From CAVTOA01 sp963736285 (GTDB lineage Bacteria > Actinomycetota > Actinomycetes > Mycobacteriales > QHCE01), in the NCBI GenBank assembly GCA_963736285.1, contig CAVTOA010000003.1, positions 496,001-560,000 on the forward strand: a stretch of 64,000 nt of DNA, read 5' to 3'. The translations under genes were made by a program, and so were the position numbers. The notes beneath the pieces were generated by a model that was given only the letters and a program-made list of their open reading frames with translations, searched no databases and was not told the origin of the DNA. How positions within the stretch are numbered: position 1 is the first letter of the stretch; each line of letters opens with the position of its first letter. Below, piece after piece: positions 54,498-64,000 of the stretch.

Positions 54498-54929
54498 CTA
54501 GGCGCTCTTTTCTTCCAGCTCTTCTACAAATGGATCGTAAGCACGACGAGCGTTCTCCAGTACTTGCCACCAAGATTGAATATCTGGTCGACGGCGCAAC
54601 AAAGCGCGTCGTTCCCGTTCGGTCATGCCACCCCACACACCAAATTCGACCCGGTTGTCTAGTGCGTCTGCTAGGCACTCTGTCCTCACCGGACACCCCA
54701 TACATACCGCCTTGGCGCGATTTTGCGCTGCGCCCTGCACGAACAACGCGTCCGGGTCGCTCGCCCTACACGCCGCCCGACTTGCCCAGTCCGCAATCAT
54801 GCCAATCCTCATGCCGGCCCCCTTGCCCATCCCATTGCTGGCGATCGCCGCTACCTGCTGGACCTGACCAACTTGCTCAATGGCCCGTCGAGTGCCCAGC
54901 ACGCTCCTCCCGTAACGCACTGTGTACAC
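54498..54929 (-). CDS. whiB4: WhiB-family iron-sulfur transcription factor (WhiB4 type)
   Basis: Up to 143 residues. Four cysteines at 54, 76, 79 and 85 bind the [4Fe-4S] cluster ('RAACRASDPDALFVQG', 'AVCMGCPVRTECLADA'), then the G[VI]WGG turn in 'EFGVWGGMTERERRALL'. This is the WhiB4 subgroup, a redox sensor that controls oxidative-stress genes, and its position after the arsA pair agrees. Start unsure: ATG 54929, or GTG 54902 which has GGAGG close upstream. Confidence 0.9.
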   Translation of the reverse strand: MYTVRYGRSVLGTRRAIEQVGQVQQVAAIASNGMGKGAGMRIGMIADWASRAACRASDPDALFVQGAAQNRAKAVCMGCPVRTECLADALDNRVEFGVWGGMTERERRALLRRRPDIQSWWQVLENARRAYDPFVEELEEKSA

Positions 54930-55274
54930 ATCGACAACTCTTTGAGTCAGGACGCTAGAAAACGGAGAGCTCGGTGGGCAGCGGCTGATCGAACAGAGTT
55001 TCGCTAGGCCCTTCAGGGGATGCTAATGGGCCGGAAAGAGGATTTTATAAAGGTCAGAACCGATATGAGCCGTCACATTGTGGAAAGCTCGATACGAAAA
55101 ATGAGACACAGAAAGATGCCAACCTTGCAGAGCGGATTGACAGAAGACAGCTCGCCCGGGCCGATGACCGGCAAAAAAGACGTCGTGTCATGTTGGCCCT
55201 AGCCGCAGCAGTTCGCAGCATCGATGGAACACTGGACGCCGAAGAATCAGTCGCAGTAGCGGGGCAGGTCAAGC
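54930..55274. other. Divergent upstream region of whiB4 and ponA2
   Basis: 345 bases. A rightward ORF (55020-55202) is open but resembles nothing and has no good ribosome binding site. Both promoters should lie here. Confidence 0.35.
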
Positions 55275-57754
55275 ATGGCGAAGCAGCAAAAGAGCGCAGA
55301 CGGGAACAACAGCGGACGCCCAAGCATCGATGGCAGCAAGCTCACCAATCTGCTGACGCTCGCGATGTGTGGCGTGCTGGCCGGAGTGGTGCTGGCCGCT
55401 GCCGCCTTTCCCGTCATTGGTATGACCGGTTTGACCGCTAAAGCCGCCTCCGATTCTTTCCAAAATCTGCCAAGTACGCTAAAGATTCCGCCCATTCCAC
55501 AAACCTCCATGGTCTATTCTTCCAAAGGCGATCTCATCGCCTCTTTTTATGAAGAAAACAGAGTTTATATAAAAATAAATGAGATTCCTAAAATTGTTCA
55601 AAATGCTATTATCGCGGCGGAAGACCAACGCTTTTATAAGCACTCCGGAGTAGACCCCCGTGGCATGGCACGGGCGCTGCTGGCTAATCGCGAAGCGGGC
55701 GAGGTAACGCAAGGCGCTTCCACTCTCACGCAACAATATGTACGGCAGATCTTGCAATATTCTGCCAAGACTAAGGCTGAGCGAGAAGCCGCCAAAGCTC
55801 CCACTTTTGCGCGAAAGTTGCGCGAGGCGCGTTACGCTATTGCCATTGAAAAGAAATATACGAAAAAGGAAATTCTCGAGCGCTACCTAAACATTTCGTA
55901 TTTCGGCGCCAACGCCTACGGAATTTACGCGGCATCCGAAGCCTACTTTTCCAAGCAGCCCAAAGACCTCACCATCGCCGAAGCAGCGATGATCACGGGC
56001 ATGGTGCAAAGCCCAACGGAATATGACCCCACTCGTAACGATGGTGCCAACATCGACAAAGCCACCAAGCGGCGCAACTACGTCCTTGGGCGCATGGCCA
56101 CACTCAAATTCATCAGTAAAGCCGACGCCGTGCAATGCGAAAAAAGCTGCAACTAGGGCTACACCCCTCGGTCGCACCTCGTAAATGTGAAAACGCGCAG
56201 AATAAAGAATCACTGGGATTCTTCTGTGGCTACCTGGTGGACTGGTGGGAATCGAATAAACAATTCGGTGAGACAAGCAAAGAACGCTTGAATGATCTCA
56301 ATAAGGGTGGGTATCGAATTACTCTTTCACTCGACCCAGATATCCAAGCCACAGCAGAGACGCAATTGCACATAAGACATCGAATAGCAATCCCTTCGCA
56401 CTGGGGACCGTTGTTGTAGAGCCTGGCACTGGGCGAATTAAAGCAATGGCCATTAACCGCAAATACAGTCTTGACCCAATCCTGGGGGCAGGGACTACCC
56501 CAACACCACAAATCCACTTTTGACGGGAAGCACTACCTCTCCCGGTTATCAGGCCGGTTCTACTTTCAAGATGTTCACGATGGTGGCAGCGTTGGAAAAA
56601 AACATTCCGCTCAACACCAAGATCTACGCACCGCAGCAGTATCGCTCTAAATTTCTGGGTGGCTCCAGCGATGGTGCTGCCGCTTGTGGGAACTCCTACT
56701 GTCCTCGCAACGCGTCACCATCCATGACCGGAACCCAAACTATGTGGTCGGCCTTTGGCGAATCGGTCAACACCTATTTCGTGCAGCTAGAGCAGCTCAC
56801 CGGTGTGCCAGCCGCTGCTGAAGCAGCGCAGAAGCTTGGAGTAGTACTCCGCGGCTCACAAGATCAGGACAACCTTGAGATAGCGCAAAAAAATGATCGC
56901 TTCTGGGGACCGTTTACTCTAGGTGTCCCCCTTGTAAGCCCCCTCGATATGGCTAACGCCTATGCCACGGTGGCGGCCCGGGGAAAGCACTGCGACCCTT
57001 TGCCGATCCAGAAGGTCACCGACTCCAGCGGCAAGGAACTGCCATTCGGCAAACCCAACTGTCAGCAGGTCATTCCGCAGGACGTCGCCGACGCGGCCAC
57101 GGACGCGGCACGCTGCCCGGTAGGCCAAAAAGCCGCTGGCCCGTGCACTACTGGGCACGGTGGCGCGACCGCGCCAAGCGTAGGTCACACCATTACCCGC
57201 GACATCGCCGGCAAGACCGGAACGACCGACAACAACAATGCCGCCTGGTTTGTTGGGATTTACACCCAATCTGGCGGCCGCCTCGTTCAAAGTAAACCCT
57301 GACTTTCCCACCCACGATGTGGGTGAAACAGCTAGCCCAGCAGCCGTCTTCACCAGCACAATGGCGGCCGCGTTGCAAAAACTGCCCGAAAAACATTTCA
57401 CTCCGCCCACACAGGGACGCATCGAGGGCAGCAAAGCATTCGTGCCGGAGGTGGTGGGCTCGAGCGTGAACAGTGCCAAGAAAATGTCTGCAGCAGGCCG
57501 GCTTTAACGCCGACGGTTAGCCCGGACAAAGTGGCGTCGGACAAGCCCAAAGACACCGTCGAAAAAACTGACCCAAAGGTGGCGAGCAAGCACCCAAGGG
57601 CTCGGTGATCACCATCTTTGCCAGCAGCGGGCATCCTGACCAACCAGACCAATCCAAGTCTCCGCAGGCGGGCCAGCCGAACCAACCGGGCGAGCAACCT
57701 AACTCTCGCGGCGGCGGAGAGGCGAACAAGATCAACGTCCCGCAACTCAATTAA
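55275..57754 (+). pseudogene. ponA2: Class A penicillin-binding protein (PonA2 type), five or more frameshifts
   Basis: Bifunctional peptidoglycan glycosyltransferase-transpeptidase. Clean up to 56153: transmembrane helix (LAGVVLAAAAFPVIGMTGL), glycosyltransferase motifs 'IIAAEDQRFYKHSGVDPRG', 'EVTQGASTLTQQYVRQIL', 'KKEILERYLNISYFG'. After that the frame changes repeatedly (about 56140, 56395, 56500, 57235, 57480, 57580). Transpeptidase: SxxK in 'YQAGSTFKMFT', SxN in 'FGESVNTYF' and KTG in 'DIAGKTGTTDNN'. PASTA-like tail and Pro/Gln-rich end to TAA 57754. GT domain alone could be expressed. Position of Rv3682. Confidence 0.9.
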
Positions 57755-57777
57755 TCCTGAGCCGCCGGAGGTACTGC

Positions 57778-59055
57778 CTAGCGGCGAGCGGCGCTCGCGG
57801 AAACCAGCTCATTAAACATCCGATCCACGCCGACCAGCAGCGCCCCATACGTGGGGCCGCGATCCTGCCCAACCGTTACCGCAGAAAAACGTCGGGTCAG
57901 CTCCTGACAACCACGCAACCCGTTGGCGAGCTCGCTGTCATAGGTATCCTGTTTTTCGGCGGCATCGGCATATGGCGTCAGCTCGACACGGTGTCCGGCG
58001 TCGAGATCAAAAGCGCGCAGGGCTCTGCCGGCGGTGCGCAACAGTTCTCCATAGTCGGTACAAAAATCCGGGTCCAGCGGAAAAGCTTCCCCATTGGACT
58101 CGGTCTTTTTCTCGGCCGCAACGTCAGCTAGCGCACGGGCGATTGACCTGATCTGAGCAACGACATGTTCCAGCTGCGTAAGCGCGACCCCAAACCGTCG
58201 CTTTTCTGCCCGTACCATCTGGGCAAAGCGGCGGCTACCCGGGATGGCCGGGCTCGAGAGCACCCATCGGGGATCAGACTGGACCGCCTCGGCGCCTCTG
58301 TCGACCACGTCACCGGTCTCGTCCGCCGCCTCACTGAGGTCGCGGGCCCGCTCCAACCAGCCATGCGCTTGTGAAGCGGTGAATGGTTTCGCCATTCCCC
58401 GACCCATCTCGGCTACCACACTGCCACTTGCGTGAGCGAGCTCACGCAATGCTTCTCGGGCCAGATTGGTGTGCCGAGGAGGGAACACCAAGGTATTGAT
58501 GGCGAAACCGATGGCTGCTCCCGTTAACGTCTCAATGACTCGTGCGCCTGGATAGCCAGGATGAGTACTGGTCAGGGTCAAAATCAAGATCGCGGTGACG
58601 GTCACCTGCACACCTTGCGAGCCAAATCTCCGCCACCGACCGATCACTTGCGCGCCCGCCGTGACCAGCACAATGCTCCACCAGTGCAGCCCCAATAGCA
58701 GGCTGATCCAGTAGGCAAGCAGCACGCCAACTACCGTCGCCGCAACACGCTGAAGGGCCCCAAAAAAACTTTGATACACCGTGACACTGACGACGAACAC
58801 CGCGCTAATCGGAGCCATAAATGGCTCGTGCCCGGGCAGGAATGTAACCGCGACCTCCCAGGACATCGCCGCGGCAACAGCACACTTGACTATCTGAATG
58901 ACGGTCTGCCGTTCCGGCCCCGGGTTGTGTAGAGCCCGTTTGAGCGCATGCCACCGCCGCGTTATCGCGCCATGCGTCCGATCCAGCCCACGCCTGAACT
59001 GCGGACGAAACTGGTCAGCGAAAACGGCCACGTGAAAAGTGTGTCCCGAAACCAT
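57778..59055 (-). CDS. FUSC-family inner-membrane transporter (aromatic acid exporter-like)
   Basis: 425 residues. N-terminal soluble stretch, then about six helices (residues about 55-190: 'FMAPISAVFVVSVTVYQSFF', 'RVAATVVGVLLAYWISLLLG', 'VTVTAILILTLTSTHPGYPG', 'IETLTGAAIGFAINTLVFPP'), then a long cytoplasmic coiled domain. The P-x4-A-V-x-x-V-S start, G-R-x-x-G-T loop and the VFPPRH end of the membrane part are typical of FUSC/ArAE proteins. Substrate unknown. Intact; convergent with ponA2. Confidence 0.85.
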   Translation of the reverse strand: MVSGHTFHVAVFADQFRPQFRRGLDRTHGAITRRWHALKRALHNPGPERQTVIQIVKCAVAAAMSWEVAVTFLPGHEPFMAPISAVFVVSVTVYQSFFGALQRVAATVVGVLLAYWISLLLGLHWWSIVLVTAGAQVIGRWRRFGSQGVQVTVTAILILTLTSTHPGYPGARVIETLTGAAIGFAINTLVFPPRHTNLAREALRELAHASGSVVAEMGRGMAKPFTASQAHGWLERARDLSEAADETGDVVDRGAEAVQSDPRWVLSSPAIPGSRRFAQMVRAEKRRFGVALTQLEHVVAQIRSIARALADVAAEKKTESNGEAFPLDPDFCTDYGELLRTAGRALRAFDLDAGHRVELTPYADAAEKQDTYDSELANGLRGCQELTRRFSAVTVGQDRGPTYGALLVGVDRMFNELVSASAARR

Positions 59056-59082
59056 GCGATTAGCGACGAACCACCCCGCCGG

Positions 59083-59559
59083 CTACGCGTCAAGCTGGCG
59101 TCGCACCTCTGCTACCACCCGGCTGCCGTTGGCGCGTCCTGCCACGCGCGGCCGCACGATCTTCATCGCCGCGCCTAACTGTGAGAGCCCCGCTAACTGA
59201 TGTTCCTCGAGCGCGTCGACGACCAAGGAGGCTAGCGCGGAATCGCTGAGCTGGGCCGGCAAATAGCGCTCCAGGACCTTAGCCTCGGCCTGTTCCCGCC
59301 CCGCCAGCGCCACTCTGCCGCCCTGGGTAAACGCAGCGGCCGCTTCAGCGCGTTTCTTAGCCTCCTTGGTCAGGATTGCGAGCACCTGCTCGTCGCTGAG
59401 GGTCTTGGGCGACTTGCCCGCGATCTCTTCGTTGTGGATCGCAGCCAGAGTCATGCGCAACGTCGCGGTTACCAGCTGGTCCCGTGCCTTCATCGCTGTT
59501 TTCAGATCGGCTTGCAGCCGACTCTTCAAAATATTCTGCGAGGGTTGTGAGGCGTTCAT
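59083..59559 (-). CDS. GatB/YqeY domain protein
   Basis: 158 residues. 'LKSRLQADLKTAMKARDQLV', 'LRMTLAAIHNEEI', 'EQVLAILTKEAKKRAEAAAA' and 'YLPAQLSDSALASLV' are those of YqeY, the family resembling the tail domain of the amidotransferase GatB. It may act in tRNA-dependent amidation, but this is unproven. ATG 59559 (MNASQPSQ) is preferred over 59586 since the family starts there. Divergent from the phosphoesterase, with a very short shared upstream region. Confidence 0.9.
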   Translation of the reverse strand: MNASQPSQNILKSRLQADLKTAMKARDQLVTATLRMTLAAIHNEEIAGKSPKTLSDEQVLAILTKEAKKRAEAAAAFTQGGRVALAGREQAEAKVLERYLPAQLSDSALASLVVDALEEHQLAGLSQLGAAMKIVRPRVAGRANGSRVVAEVRRQLDA

Positions 59560-59584
59560 ATCGGATGAAACTACCCTGGTGTTC

Positions 59585-60520
59585 ATGCGATGGCGGAAAG
59601 TTGTGCCCACGGCACTTGGAATAGGAGCGCTCGCGGCGCTCACCTACGGCGTGGCTTACGAGCGGAACCGGTGGACTCTACGTCGATACGACGTGCCGGT
59701 TTTGGCGCTAGATGCCGAACCACTCAGAGTCCTACACCTCTCCGACCTGCACCTTTTGCCGCATCAGCGGCGCAAGCAGGCTTGGATTCGCAGCTTGGCT
59801 GCGCTAGACCCAGACCTAGTCGTGGTCACCGGCGACCTTCTCGGCAGTGCAGACGCACTGGCGGCGGTCAACGATGCACTCACGCCCTTGTTCGACTATC
59901 CCGGCGCGTTCACCTTCGGCAACAGCGACTATTTCGGGCCGGTACTCAAGAGCCCGTTGGCGTATGTGAGCGCCTCTGCGCACTCCAAACAGGGTGAACA
60001 GATGCCCAGCAAAGAACTTTCTGCCATGCTGACCGCTGCGGGGTGGCTCGACCTCAACAACCACCGGACCACGATCAAAGCGGGTGGACGAGCGGTCGAG
60101 GTCTCCGGCGTAGACGATCCACATCTAGAGCGGGACGGCTATCTGCGGGTAGCTGGACCAGTGGTCGAGTCAGCAGATGTCCACATTGGTCTGTTGCACG
60201 CACCTGAACCTCGTCTCATAGACAATTTTTCCGACGACGGTTTCGAACTCATCCTCGCCGGTCACACCCACGGTGGCCAGGTCTGCATCCCCGGTTACGG
60301 CGCAATAGTCACCAACTCAGGCATTGACCGAGACAAGGTCAAGGGTCTGCACCGTTGGCGCGGCGACAGCTGGCTGCACGTCTCGGCTGGCTTGGGCACC
60401 TCGCCCAAAGCGCCGATCCGGTTCGCCTGCCCGCCAGAAGCGAGCCTGCTCACACTGGTCTCGGCACCTGAGTCACGGGACCCGGCGATCACGACCGTGG
60501 GGCGCGTTCGCGCATCGTGA
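59585..60520 (+). CDS. Membrane-anchored metallophosphoesterase (Rv3683 type)
   Basis: 311 residues. One N-terminal helix, then calcineurin-like motifs in order: 'LHLSDLHLLPHQ' (D-x-H), 'VVVTGDLLGS' (GD), 'FTFGNSDYFGP' (GN[HS]D) and 'LILAGHTHGGQVCIPG' (GHxH). ATG 59585 or GTG 59579; a TACCCT -10-like box ends 7-12 bases upstream, suggesting a leaderless transcript. Located, as in mycobacteria, at the end of the ponA2 neighbourhood. Substrate probably a phospholipid or nucleotide derivative (unknown). Confidence 0.9.
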   Translation: MRWRKVVPTALGIGALAALTYGVAYERNRWTLRRYDVPVLALDAEPLRVLHLSDLHLLPHQRRKQAWIRSLAALDPDLVVVTGDLLGSADALAAVNDALTPLFDYPGAFTFGNSDYFGPVLKSPLAYVSASAHSKQGEQMPSKELSAMLTAAGWLDLNNHRTTIKAGGRAVEVSGVDDPHLERDGYLRVAGPVVESADVHIGLLHAPEPRLIDNFSDDGFELILAGHTHGGQVCIPGYGAIVTNSGIDRDKVKGLHRWRGDSWLHVSAGLGTSPKAPIRFACPPEASLLTLVSAPESRDPAITTVGRVRAS

Positions 60521-60587
60521 CACCAGCATGACACCGCCAGCTAGCAACACCGCGGCATTAGCTCCGACCAGTACTAGGGGCGAAGTC

Positions 60588-60610
60588 GCGGTGAGCTAGA
60601 CTCACCCCGC
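60588..60610 (+). terminator. Hairpin after the phosphoesterase gene
   Basis: GCGGTGAG and CTCACCCCGC can pair around a 5-base loop (one bulged C). No T-run. A U-less terminator is possible. Confidence 0.35.
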
Positions 60611-60692
60611 TGCATCAATATCTCCGCGTATTTAGCTGGGCAACTGGCGAGTTAATCTCAAGTCAGTCTCATGTGGACGATGTGCGCAGCAC

Positions 60693-60766
<74 letters not shown>

Positions 60767-60983
60767 CCCATATCAATGCAGGTCAGAACCATAATCCCCT
60801 CCCCCGTTTACTTCTTCGCGGCCCATCTGTGCGTTGTGGGGCAGCAAAAAGGCAGCAAAGGCGTCGTGGATGCGTCGCACGGCTTGTTGTGCGTTGTGAG
60901 CGCAGAGTTGTGCATTGGGATACGCGTCAGTGTCTCATCACCAGGTTCACAGACAACAAGCGAAACGAAGCGTAGGAGAGTTC

Positions 60984-61803
60984 GTGCCGCTCATCTCAAT
61001 CCTGACATCGGAGTACGCGCCGACGGCAACGTACGCCAACGAGACCATTGCCAGCGTTGCCGCACAGGAATTGCCGGCTGGATGGAAACTGGAGTGGGTT
61101 GTCCAGGAAGACGGAGTATCGCCAGAATTGCGTGAGACGTACGAGTCCATTTCGTACGTCCACTACGAATCGAACGATGCGCAGCTCGGCCTTGCTGCCA
61201 CCCGAAATCTCGCGCTCGGTCGGGTCTCAGGTGATCTGATTCAATGCCTTGACCACGATGACGTTCTACTGCCTGGAGCCGTCGCGACTCTCATCGAAGC
61301 GTTCGAGGAACAGCCAATTCACTGGGCGATCGGCCAAGCCGATGATCTGCTGCCGGATGGCACACGGGTACCGTTCGAGTCGGCATTGCCGCCTGGATTA
61401 GTGCCAGCAGGCGCGGCAAATGACTGGGCAATCGACCATGGAGCGAACTGGCCGATTCATAGTGCCGGGCTGATGATTCGCACGAGCACGCTACGCGCCA
61501 TTGGGGGTTGGCCCGGTTTGCCCATCGACGATGACGTCACCATGTTTGCTGGACTCTCCGAGCTCACCGCATCCGGACGTGACATGGCTGTACCGGCACC
61601 ATCCCAACCAACTCAGCCGCCTCACTGATTCTCGTAACCGACACAGTTTCCGAGGACGTCGCACGGCCGTTCAGCGTGCCCACGCACTGCGCGAGAGCAA
61701 CCGTCTTACCACATTGGACAAACCCAAGATGTTCGGCGAATCAGGGCCAGTCGCCGAAATCAGCCCACTCAGCGCGGATAAGAGCCGCCATCGCATCGGC
61801 TGA
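60984..61803 (+). pseudogene. Family 2 glycosyltransferase, one frameshift near the end
   Basis: Starts GTG 60984 with AGGAGAG upstream. GT-A fold: 'ISILTSEYAPTATYANETIA', 'LEWVVQEDGVSPELRETYES', 'LGLAATRNLALGRVSGDLIQ', the DxD motif as 'CLDHDDVLLPGA' and 'IDDDVTMF'. After about 61575 the frame is lost and the next frame continues 'DVTWLYRHHPNQLSRLTDSR' and 'TAVQRAHALRESNRL', stop at about 61803. The DxD and acceptor-loop motifs are intact. It would transfer a sugar to a cell-surface acceptor; no partner genes are present. Confidence 0.75.
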
Positions 61804-61908
61804 CATCCATGTGCTGCCGGCTGGGCTGGTGGTGAACTCCCACACCTCTGCCTGCTGACTGACCTGATGCAAAGCATCGGCAGACACACTGATCGGCTGC
61901 TCACTCAT
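61741..61908 (-). CDS. 55-residue small protein
   Basis: ATG 61908 to TGA 61741. Product starts MSEQPISVSADALHQVSQQA and ends 'SADAMAALIRAEWADFGDWP', with several Trp. Reads like a real small soluble protein (amphipathic, few Arg/Cys). Its 5' side is the region with TGTCCC iterons. Its 3' part overlaps the end of the damaged glycosyltransferase on the other strand. No family recognised; ribosome binding site weak. Confidence 0.4.
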   Translation of the reverse strand: MSEQPISVSADALHQVSQQAEVWEFTTSPAGSTWMSADAMAALIRAEWADFGDWP

Positions 61909-62218
61909 GACCACAGGATACGGTCCCCGATGACGCTGGGCTCACGAAGCACAGAAGTACCCCCGTAAGTCGTTGACATGTCCCTCCTGTCCCCACTGTC
62001 CCCTGACCCGTCTAACCTGCAAAGACGCGGCCGACGTGACGGGACACCCGGGGACATGCCCATCTGCGCCGGAACTAACGAAAACAGAAACTAACGCTCC
62101 CTATATACCGCGGCTGAGTGACTAACTGCGTGACAACGAGAGCACACGTCCACGAATTTCCCGCACATTCTGGGACCAGAAACTGTGGCTACGCAGGGCA
62201 GATAAGGAGATCCGAGAG
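61909..62218. repeat. Non-coding stretch with TGTCCC iteron-like repeats
   Basis: TGTCCC starts at 61979, 61988 and 61997 (exact 9-bp period) and in inverted form GGGACA at 62041 and 62051. The clustering suggests a protein-binding site or an origin-like iteron set, upstream of the 55-residue ORF. The rest of the stretch (62060-62218) shows nothing. Confidence 0.55.
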
Positions 62219-63187
62219 TCACCTTGGATACTTCGGGATTTTGCGATCGTGACGGTCTCGATCGCTCGCGCCTGGGCCTACGCCAGCTCGGTTCGTTCTC
62301 AGGACGGCTTCTCTCACATACCCAATGAAGCGCCTTACGGTTGCTCCGAGCCCTACCACGCGACGGTCAATTACCGCTTCCGCTTTTTTGCCCTGACCGC
62401 CTGTGATGTGGCGCGGGACGGAGGCTTGCGGTGCGGTGCATTCCCGCGGAGAACTGGGTTGGTGTCCAGTCTGTAGAGCCTGCGCAGATTGGCTTTGGAC
62501 GCCTGGAGCCTGCGGAGTGCCGCGTTGATCGGGTGTTCCTAAAAAATCTGGGATGCGAGTAATTTTCGTTGCGGGCGCCTCTTTAGGGAGTTCTGGCCAA
62601 CGCGGATCTGGCGCCCACGCTTGCTCGAAAAGCTGTTGTAAGGGTTTCCTTTCCTCATCTAAAAGGGGGGGCCGAGCTTCTTGCGCCCTTAGGGCGTGAA
62701 GGGAACGTTCTTGTTCGGCTATGTGCCGGTGGAACGGATCCCCACCTGAGGAGAGTTTGCTAGCTTCTGGAACACCAACAATTTCGCTGATTTCGGGTAC
62801 GCGATGGGGGTCTTTTGGGGCGATATAAAAAGACTTCAACAACCAATCCACGCGCAGGCGCTGAGCATGCTGTGCTTCTGGAGAATTGACAGATTCTTTC
62901 GCTACCTCAAGCAAGCGCAGATATATCAGTTCACTATCGAGGCCTAAACCAGGAACTGCCTGGCTGATGCTTCCGGATATTTCTTTTTCATGCTGCAAAA
63001 CCACAGCCATTAAGCCGGGGGGCCAGGCGGACCGGTCATGATCTCGATCCATGCCCGGCCGCCAGGGCGTCTCCGGAACAGACTTTAGGGCGTGGAGGAG
63101 AAGCTCATCGACAATTTGTTCCGTTCGACCATGCCCAGCATTCGCTTTGGCTGCGTCGTTTAGTTCTGCAACGTAATCTCGCGCCAT
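62219..63187 (-). CDS. Hypothetical accessory protein, 322 residues
   Basis: Starts MARDYVAELNDAAKANAGHG at 63187. Predicted mostly helical N-terminal half ('IVDELLLHALKSVPETPWRP', 'YLRLLEVAKESVNSPEAQHA'), then a Pro/Gln-rich linker and a basic C-terminus ('DRDRHDRKIPKYPR'). No domain recognised. It does not have the lesions of its surroundings. Found between accessory genes, so it may belong to a mobile element after tRNA-Pro. Function unknown. The frame is open to 63244, but 63187 gives a better N-terminus. Confidence 0.5.
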   Translation of the reverse strand: MARDYVAELNDAAKANAGHGRTEQIVDELLLHALKSVPETPWRPGMDRDHDRSAWPPGLMAVVLQHEKEISGSISQAVPGLGLDSELIYLRLLEVAKESVNSPEAQHAQRLRVDWLLKSFYIAPKDPHRVPEISEIVGVPEASKLSSGGDPFHRHIAEQERSLHALRAQEARPPLLDEERKPLQQLFEQAWAPDPRWPELPKEAPATKITRIPDFLGTPDQRGTPQAPGVQSQSAQALQTGHQPSSPRECTAPQASVPRHITGGQGKKAEAVIDRRVVGLGATVRRFIGYVREAVLRTNRAGVGPGASDRDRHDRKIPKYPR

Positions 63188-63379
63188 GAGTCGTACCGTT
63201 CTTTCTGGTGGGTTCCCGGATCGACCGTAGCAACACCAATCCACCTCGCCCGTGGGTCACAAAAATTGAAAGGACGCGGCCTAATGCAAAATATTGGCCA
63301 CTTGCACATCTAAGTCGGCGTTGGACGCTGCGTGAGATGTTGAACCCACGTGTTAGCACCTAATAGGAGGAAACAACCT

Positions 63380-63937
63380 ATGGCGGAGACCGGAACCCCC
63401 GAACCCAAAGATCCAAGCGGTGCTTGACGCTGATCGTGCATATGTGAGAGCTATTCAAGATCGTTGAAGGCAGAGGCGGCCCGGGAGAAGGCTATGCAAG
63501 CCCTCACCCGGACAGTCGGGGCCACGACAAGGCCTTAACTGCCTGTGGGTTTGTCTTATATGGTCTGATGCCGCCTACGCAAGAGGCTGTGCGTATCTAC
63601 GAAGGCGAGAAGACACCCCGAGGCAGCGAAAGCTCTTAGTCACGCTGACGAACACTTCAACCAGCTCGTAACTGCCTGCGAGAAGGCCAACGTGCCCATG
63701 GAGAGGCCGTCGATGCGCTCGAGGAGCCCAATAAGGCCTTAGCCGAGGCCGAGAAGGCCCGCAACAACGCTAGTGCCCATTTGAAAGCAGCCTGGGCCAA
63801 ATTGAACAAAGCCGAACAGAAAGAGGTTCAGGAAAGAAGATGGAACAATGGTGGCGGCACTACTGGACCTAGAGACCATATGACGGATTTTTTTCGTCGG
63901 GAAGACATCGAGGCCGACAAGCTCGGGGTGAGCTGAG
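63380..63937 (+). pseudogene. Alanine/glutamate-rich coiled-coil protein, heavily frameshifted
   Basis: Excellent RBS (TAGGAGG) before ATG 63380: MAETGTPEPKDPSGA then TGA. The likely continuation moves between frames: 'VLDADRAYVRAIQDR', 'LKAEAAREKAMQALTRTVG', 'HADEHFNQLVTACEKANV', 'LEEPNKALAEAEKARNNASA' and 'AAWAKLNKAEQKEVQERRWN', ending at TGA 63937. At least five breaks in about 560 bases. The pattern (heptad-like, Ala/Glu/Lys) is that of a coiled coil; no family seen. Divergent from the 62219 gene, with a shared upstream region of about 190 bases. Confidence 0.5.
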
Positions 63938-64000
63938 AGACCGGACACTCAAACATCAACAACGGAGCCCGCCCGCCGGTTTCTCCGATATGAACCACAT

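Noticed and set aside
55020..55202. 60-codon ORF before ponA2
   Set aside because: No ribosome binding site at a useful distance and no similarity; kept as upstream region.
63739..63948. 69-codon leftward ORF at the right end
   Set aside because: Antisense to the coiled-coil remnant with its excellent RBS; hydrophobic product is a by-product of Glu/Ala/Lys codons.

Overview
The window is from a Gram-positive actinobacterium, most likely of the order Mycobacteriales (Corynebacteriales). From about 13.5 kb onward, gene content and order follow a block known from Mycobacterium tuberculosis (Rv3644c to Rv3683): holB-topA, a DEAD-box helicase, the tad/flp locus with ssd, acs, nhaA/ephE, marP, tlpA, nth, crp, ridA, the paired ArsA ATPases, whiB4, ponA2 and a metallophosphoesterase beside tRNA-Pro. 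Between topA and the helicase lies a Streptomyces-like block: bldG, its anti-sigma partner and the H+-pyrophosphatase. A small host-associated genus such as Lawsonella would fit the number of broken genes, but I cannot fix the genus from sequence alone.

Layout. 1-1.8 kb: 5' part of glpF, then mobile-element debris (a small zinc-ribbon gene, an XRE repressor with a structured leader, an integrase fragment). 1.8-11.65 kb: a 9.8 kb island bounded by an exact 56-bp repeat of the 3' part of tRNA-Thr(CGT). It carries an IS5-type transposase stump, a DUF6907-like gene, the whole kdpFABC-kdpDE potassium operon with an extra small membrane peptide, a GntR-NUDIX remnant and a tiny transcription unit. 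12-13.5 kb: an LPXTG surface protein. 13.5-18.3 kb: the overlapping topA-tmk-holB operon on the minus strand. 18.6-25.3 kb: a signalling block (receiver-PP2C phosphatase, histidine kinase, CheY-like regulator) next to hppA and the BldG/anti-sigma pair. 25.4-32.9 kb: decayed helicase, tad/flp pilus locus, ssd and a 6C small RNA. 33-42 kb: membrane proteins, a degenerate Fic-fold gene, acs interrupted at its 3' end by an AbiE toxin-antitoxin pair between 82-bp repeats, and nhaA. 42-60.6 kb: ephE, a mycosin-like protease, marP, tlpA, nth, crp, a Ser/Thr kinase, ridA, a DUF4177 gene, two Pro/Gly-rich membrane proteins, two ArsA ATPases, whiB4, ponA2, a FUSC transporter, YqeY and a phosphoesterase. 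60.7-64 kb: tRNA-Pro followed by accessory genes (broken glycosyltransferase, small ORFs, TGTCCC iteron-like repeats, a coiled-coil pseudogene).

The strongest overall signal is the number of single-base frameshifts: the helicase, tadA, the Rv3654c-like gene, the Fic-fold gene, acs, abiEi/abiEii, marP, tlpA, nth, the kinase tail, ponA2, the histidine kinase tail, the glycosyltransferase and the coiled-coil gene each need one or more. Meanwhile kdp, topA, tmk, holB, hppA, nhaA, ephE, crp, ridA, both arsA genes and the FUSC gene are clean. This is either real decay or a high indel error rate in the assembly; the sequence alone cannot separate the two. Functionally, the likely connections are K+ and H+ homeostasis (kdp, nhaA, hppA), partner-switching signalling (phosphatase, BldG, anti-sigma), and cell-wall and redox stress (ponA2, marP, whiB4, crp).
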